DNA of 64,000 nt, taken from contig ARYC01000141.1 in NCBI GenBank assembly GCA_000711775.1, positions 1-64,000 on the forward strand, in the 5' to 3' direction. Source of the stretch: Oxytricha trifallax (lineage: Eukaryota; Ciliophora; Spirotrichea; Sporadotrichida; Oxytrichidae). Within the stretch, counting starts at the first letter, position 1. Every line of letters begins with the position of its first letter. Position numbers and translations under genes: made by a program. Under the pieces are notes generated by a model. It saw only the letters and a program-made list of their open reading frames with translations, did no database searches and was not told the DNA's origin. Shown here one piece after another: positions 58,070 through 64,000 of the stretch.

Positions 58070-58520
58070 TTGATAGTGAGAGCAACTTCTATTTATGTGT
58101 CCACATATTGCTAATCATTAGTGAAAATACTGAATTCTAAACTATCTTTATCAAATGTTAAAATATTTTTATGAACATCGACAAAAGGCTATTATGAATT
58201 CAATGAATATTAAAGTTACTAAACACAATAAGAATGATTGTACTATTAAATATATACTTTTATTTTGATACTTTGGAGCACTGAATTAGAACTTTTTAGG
58301 ATTATCCCCGACATAGTATAGTTAATCCTATATCATTACTTTATTCTGAAATCTAGGATACCAGTCACAATATTTCCTTATAATTTTAAAACCAAGTGAA
58401 TTGTGAGTATCGATTAAAGTAGTATCCACATAAAATTTAGCTTTTATTCCAATTTAATAAAGTTTCTCTTCTTATAGCATATCTATAAAATTTTAATCTA
58501 TATTCAAGATATAGGGAGGG
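58070..58520 (-). CDS. Unit 2: most 5' recognised segment; empty site for the 6.5 kb insertion
   Basis: Minus-strand reading: IDMLQEEKLYQIGIKAKF, IDTHNSLGFKIIRKYCDWYP, QDQLYYVGDNPKKFQF, hydrophobic SIYLIVQSFLLCLVTLIF, to TGA 58151-58153. The following part in another frame is DKDSLEFSIFTNDQQY and VDTQIEVALTIKIVLNI. Homologous to 31,180-31,690. The sequence is uninterrupted at about 58,040-58,075, where unit 1 has the methyltransferase-transposon insertion. Confidence 0.5.
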
Positions 58521-58651
58521 TATTAATTCAAAGTAAATGAAGTGAAAGCATTTAGATTAGAAGTATCGTAAATATTAAATTATATTTAGTTTCAATTGCA
58601 TAGCTATCTGTGCATATTGATATCTAATAACTTGTTTTTTAATAATATTCA

Positions 58652-58980
58652 ATTTAGTATCGGACCAATTGTCCAGACGATTGGCTGACAGACCAATTCT
58701 GATAGGGTAGGGGGTTTGAAACCCAGGGTTTGCTGATATTTGTACTTGGTAAAAAGCACGGAATATCCCAGGGTTCTGTGGTGTCTGTACCTGGTAAAAA
58801 GCAAGGGATACTCGTCCGGAGCAGGTATGACATTAAATGGTAGCACATGACTCGGCTTGGAAATCCGGAGTGGCTATATGGAAGAAGAACACGGGTTTGA
58901 ACTACGGTCGAGTTTGGTGGTACCACACATGATGCTCTCGGAGGGGAGATCGGTAGAGAGACTTATCCTCAGTATTATTT
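58652..58980 (-). other. GC-rich island with a 45-bp tandem repeat
   Basis: About 330 bp with sharply raised GC, absent from the collinear place in unit 1 (about 31,760), so it is an insertion. It contains two imperfect 45-bp repeats (58722-58766 and 58767-58811, beginning CCCAGGGTT, containing TGGTAAAAAGCA). One minus-strand frame is open throughout under the ciliate code, including SLYRSPLREHHVWYHQ and the repeated AFYQVQ. Whether it is coding (a captured or macronuclear-destined piece) or a non-coding repeat cannot be decided by eye. Confidence 0.45.
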
Positions 58981-61209
58981 CCCTTTAATATTAATTTCCT
59001 ATTAACTTAACTAACTAACTTATATTCAATTTAAATATTAAGGGTTTGCATTGAAATATATATTTATAATTAGAATAATAACAAAATATTTATGTTTATT
59101 TGAAATATACATAGGTAAATATTCTTATTCTGCATTAATAGACTTATTCTTAAAAATACAATATTAAAAATAAATATTTATTATTTAACATTTTATTTTG
59201 CTGAAATATTATAACTATTAACATTATTTATAAAATATAAGAGAACATACTTACTCGTATATTATTTAAATTATAAAGTAATTTTAACTTTTAAAATTGT
59301 AATTTAACTAATTAATTATTAACAAATTAATAAATTATATCTCTCCATGTTTTAATTACTATTTTATACATTTTTATTTGTTACGATTTAACAATTAAAA
59401 AATATCATAGTATAATAATTTAAATTTATTAAAGAATATTTGATATTTGTATACTCCATAATTTACAAATAACCTAAAAATTAAATGTTAACAAGAATTA
59501 CTTCACTTACACCCAACTCATTAAGAACAAGAATAATTTCTCTGTTTTCACATTTATTTATTTTGGATTTTTGATTGAATAAAATTGTCTAAAAGCTTAT
59601 GATTTGCTCTCTTGTTTATATATTATATTAGATATTATAAATATATAAATTAAAGCATTGACCATCAGATATTATGGTTAATTATTATAATTTTGATTAA
59701 TAAAACGTAATTTAAATAAAGTATGTAATATTTTAGTTTTGATCAAATTAATAATAAATAATTACAGATTATTCAAGCTTTATTATAAAGATGAATAAAT
59801 AAACTAATTTAAATAAAGTTAATTAAAATTAAAACTATTCTTTATTTAAACTAATATATAATTTTTTATTCTCATAAACTGATTTACTAACTAGCAAGAT
59901 ATAGTTTAGTATAACTATATTTGAATATAAATTAAAATATTACCAATTTTAAATTTATTTTCATAAAAAATTTTATTTATATAAAGGTAATCATCAACTT
60001 AAATATTTTAAAATTTAATTTTCAAATTAATTGTCCTTCCATAATATTTTTAACTTTCCTTATTCATTGGATATTCATTTATTTTAATTACTTGAATCTT
60101 ACACTAATTCCATATCATGATGAAATATCTAATTATAATTTAAGCGATACTTTATAAATTAAATCAATATTTTAATGGATATACTATTGAAAAATTTATT
60201 ATAAACTTCCTCCTGACTTAAAAAGTCATCTTTTCTTCATATATAAATAAAAGGAAGCTGGGCTATGTTATCAATTATTTAACAATTTAAAATGGAGTGA
60301 ATGGAGCTTTAATTTTATTATTAATATTTATGTCAGAAATTATTTTCAGTTTATTTTAGATTTTGCTTCAAATTAATCGCATAAAGTCTCGATTTACAAA
60401 GATATTATATTAACTAATTTATTATATAATTAATTTCCTTAATTCATTTATACTTTAACAAAAGCAAAAATAGCTATATAATTTTATAAAAAATAAACGA
60501 TATTCTTTAAAATTAGTCCTATGACTGTCAAAGTTAATAATTCAATGTGAAAATATAAATAATAATCATGATAGAATATATTAATTTTTGATTTTATTCT
60601 AAGCTTATATTTAGTGTACCAATTATTAGTGTCTTGTAAATGCCAAGTTTAATTATTCCTATTATTACTCATGCTTCAATTAGTTTTATTGTTAAATTTA
60701 ATGCAAAATTATTTTATTGTTATAATCTTTTCGCTTCTATATTTATTAATATTTATGAAATTATTAAAATGTAAATACTATAGAGTGAGATATCTGCTTT
60801 AATTTAACCACCAAAATCTTCAAAATGTGATTTATTAATTATAATATATTTTGTATTTAATTAAGATAAATTTTTATTATAAAAGATATCTCATATATTC
60901 TTAAAAATTAGAATTAATTTAATGAAATGTGGAAAATATTCATTAAATTAGAATGATTTAAAGAAAAGGATTAAGAATTTATAACCAAATAAATGCTTTT
61001 AAAATATAGCTATTAACAAATATTTATTAATTATCAAGAAATTCCTATGATGATAAAAATCTCATTTCGATAAAAACATTAAATATCTTTATACAAATTT
61101 CATTATTTTAATATTTTCAAGGAGAGATAATTATCCATAAGACATTTCTCTCTTTTTTATATTATTTTATTTTAAATATTGAGAGAAATTAACACTATAA
61201 ATAAATTTA

Positions 61210-61628
61210 TTATTGTAGGAATACATTTGATTTAGGAATTAATAAAAATTAATTAATTAATTATTTAAATTCGTGGCAGTTAACTTTCTGGAAACCCTGA
61301 CAATATGGTACTTGTTCGATAGAGAATTCAAAATCAGCTGGACTTTACTATTGGCGGTACCCCTCTATTGCATTCCGGAAGCGAGATAACTCGACTTTAA
61401 TTTTGGCAACAAAATCAACTAAACAAATCACCAAAAATTAAAGTCGAGTTATCTCGCTTTGCGGATGCAATAGAGGGGTACCGCCAATAGTAAAGTCCAG
61501 CTAATTTTAAATTCTCTATCGAACAAGTACCATATTGTCAGGGTTTTCAGAAAGTTAACTGCCACGAATTTAAATAATTAATTAATTAATTTTTATTAAT
61601 TCCTAAATCAAATGTATTCCTACAATAA
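61210..61628. repeat. Hairpin element H2 (near-perfect palindrome, 419 bp)
   Basis: Arms of about 190 bp run from TTATTGTAGGAATACATTTG to its complement, via GTGGCAGTTAACTTTCTGG, ACTATTGGCGGTACCCCTC and GCGAGATAACTCGACTTTAA. A loop of about 30 nt lies near 61,415. The arms are almost identical, so this is the youngest copy of the family. There is no coding capacity. Confidence 0.9.
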
Positions 61629-61793
61629 AGGTTTTATGGAAAAATGCTGATCAACTTCATAATCTCTTCCAATTTATTTATATAACATTTAGTATTAATA
61701 AACATATGAATTTTAATTAGTAATTTAAACAATGGTATCAAAATATTATGGATAGAGTTCTTAATTCTAATTTTGAAATTATTGCATAAAGAA

Positions 61794-62063
61794 TTTGTAG
61801 GAATACATTTGATTTTAGGAGTTAAGTATTTATAATAAATTTATAGTGGCATTAAACATTGTAGAAACATAATCAAAATAATAATAGTTCGATTGAGAAT
61901 TCAAAAATTGATTATTGGTTAGCACAATTTTATCTTTTGCAGAGAGAATAATTAACTTTAGTTTTGAATAATAAGTTGATTTATATGCATAAATTAATAT
62001 AGAATTATCTCTCTCAGGAAAAGATTAAAATTAATTTCTAATTTCAAAAGTATTCCTTTAATA
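61794..62063. repeat. Hairpin element H5 (decayed)
   Basis: Left end TTTGTAGGAATACATTTGAT, right end TTCAAAAGTATTCC. The interior keeps GTTCGATTGAGAATTCAAAA and an inverted TTAACTTTAG-type core. It lies 166 bp from H2. Confidence 0.6.
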
Positions 62064-62890
62064 ATATAAAAATGAAAATAATTTCCTAGATAAATAGTTT
62101 TGTAATATTTATTTTACAATATTGATTCTACTTTTTTTGTAAATCTTGGACAGGAAACATAAATTAAATTAAATATAAACTAGTCAAATTTATATGAAAA
62201 TTCATCTTAAACTTCCTAAGAATAATCTTAATCCTTTTATATTTATGATCTTTTTTTCATAGTTTTAATATCAGTAAAATAAATGAATAAATTTAATTTT
62301 CTACTGCCTAAGGTTTTACATTATTATTTAAAAGAGGATTGTATATAAAAATGAAATGATAAATTAATACGATAGCATATTTACAAAAAGTATAATTATT
62401 TAAAATATTGTATATTCAATAACTGAGGTTTTGTAAAAACTATAACAGGTAGAATATAACATACTTATCAGATAAGTAGAAAAAAAATAAGCATTAGTAT
62501 TTATGATTATGTAAAATTTATATTTGTAACTTATTCATAAATTATTTTGACTATTTTGTCAATTTTTTACCCTCATCATTCATTGTAAATAATGATGTGA
62601 GGTTTTTATTTAAAATTTTCAAATCAATAAAAATAATGTTCATACACTATAATTAAAAATTAATATTGAATTTGAATAGATTTCACATAAAAAAACTCTA
62701 TGTATATATTTGAAAATTGATGCTAAGAATAAGATATAAATATTTTCTACCCAAAATATTATAAATTTTAATGAATATTATTAAATCAAGAAATTTGAAT
62801 GTAAATTTGAAATATTAATTTATAATATAATTTAATTTATGAACCATAGTATATATTTTATTTTTTAGATATAATTTATTTTAAAATGAT

Positions 62891-64000
62891 ATTAGTAATA
62901 GAATTTAATAATTTAATTTTACGAGTCAGAGTAACCTTCTTAATGTTTCAAACTCAAATCGATATTACTCTAAGAGTTATTTAGAGCAAAATTTGAGTCA
63001 TCATTAGGTTGATTCACAAAAGCTTCTTATTATTAATTTGAAAGTATATCTGATTATTTAAACTATTATGAATAAATCTTCTATCTTTTTATTTTGCAAT
63101 TATAAATCAACTAAAAAAATTAAATAATCAATATAAACTGTTTAAGTAGTTTATGAGTGTCTTATATTATATCTTTGAATATTACAATCATATTTGCAAT
63201 TAAATAAGTTAGGATTAACACTATAGGCACATATCCCAAATATATTTTGAGATCAATATCTTACTCCATACCATTTAATTGCAAAAATGGGATGAAAGAA
63301 TAGCAAGCTAACATGAAAACTACTTCATTTATCATAGCAATTCTAAATTATTTCTTTTCAATGTAAGGTTTAATGAAGCTTGTAAGCATGATTAATATCA
63401 CTGATGTCAATATTTAGAAAATTAATTAAATCTATGGTTCATTATTAAATAGAATTATGGATAAACTGAATAAGAACATCCTGTTTCCATAAAATGCTAT
63501 ATATACTAATATCCCTTGTTAATGTATTTTAAAATTCTCATATAGTGAAGAAAATCTCTCATCTTTGTATCGATTCACATTTATTTGATTAGTTTTAACT
63601 ATAAATAGAAAAAATAAGCATTAATTCTGCTTTAGTTTAATAATTAATTTATTGTTTCATTTTTGCTTATGTTTTCGTTAACATGCTACAATACAAGGCA
63701 CTTTTAATTCTATGCCATCTGTCCTAAGAAAAATAAGTATTACATTTCTATTGTAGTTAATATTTTTTTAAAAAATTATAATTATGTTACAGAAATTATT
63801 GTGTTTAAATTTTTAAAGACAATTAACAAAAGTTTTATTATAAATAGGGCATTTATTTGTTGTTTCCATATTATTACACAAGTAAAAATAGGTATAGAGA
63901 GTATTATGAAAAGCAAAAATATTGAAAGAATAGATCCCATTACATCTCCATTAGTCTCAAACTTTAATTCATAAACATTAATCAGAGCACATATAGAAAG
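62891..64000 (-). CDS. Unit 3: tail and membrane segments, cut by the window end
   Basis: Nearly identical to unit 2 37,765-38,880. The tail segment lies near 62,930-63,110, membrane segments near 63,140-63,570 and the next exon from about 63,850 to the window edge. In unit 3 the codon corresponding to Leu in EKKLFRI is TAA (near 63,350), which is Gln in this code and so not disruptive. The gene continues beyond 64,000. Confidence 0.6.

Larger units (their letters stand above)
58985..62890. other. Spacer between units 2 and 3
   Basis: AT-rich, collinear with 34,100-37,640. Contains the hairpin elements at 61,210 and 61,794. No supported gene or RNA. Confidence 0.5.

Overview
The window looks like germline (micronuclear) DNA of a spirotrichous ciliate, most likely Oxytricha trifallax or a close hypotrich. 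Four observations support this. Background A+T is very high, with scattered GC-richer coding patches. Reading frames are open only if TAA and TAG are read as Gln and TGA is the only stop. Spliceosomal introns are tiny (26-50 bp, GTAAG...TAG). Several transposons end in CCCCAAAACCCC telomere-like repeats flanked by ANT target duplications, the signature of Oxytricha telomere-bearing elements (TBEs). Under the standard code almost every real gene here is chopped up.

The backbone is a tandem array of at least three paralogous copies of one long minus-strand gene region, split into short coding segments by AT-rich spacers (MDS/IES-like). Unit 1 lies at about 230-31,690, unit 2 at about 37,640-58,520, and unit 3 from about 62,900 past the window end. 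Recognisable segments, read 5' to 3' on the minus strand, are an ectodomain, repeats of the type 'LIIAGxxxD', a cadherin-like stretch, a multi-pass membrane region and a polar tail.

Transposons are inserted into that backbone. Unit 1 carries a TBE at 3869-7986; an older TBE at 8908-17861 with a second TBE (10680-14833) nested inside it; and a 6.5 kb insertion at about 24,712-31,179. That insertion holds a non-TBE DD34E transposase, a zinc-finger/MT-A70 adenine methyltransferase fusion, and two unrecognised genes. Unit 2 carries a decayed TBE (40744-42582) and a 4.6 kb element (44426-49025) with 23-bp inverted ends, GGACGTCC iterons and an 8-bp target duplication. Inside the latter is nested a 2.95 kb DD34E element (45378-48326) that also carries Gln-rich, host-like coding sequence. 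Because the units are paralogous, several insertions have an identifiable empty site in the other unit.

Smaller repeats include a ~420-bp hairpin family (about five copies), a family with GGGGGGAAGTTTCC ends (about three), and a foldback element at 1719-2304 carrying a GC-rich coding fragment. Each TBE has the known three-gene layout (C2H2 zinc-finger/kinase, 22-kDa-type gene, DDE transposase). Most transposon genes here carry TGA codons or frameshifts. All assignments come from reading the sequence by eye; no database search was run.
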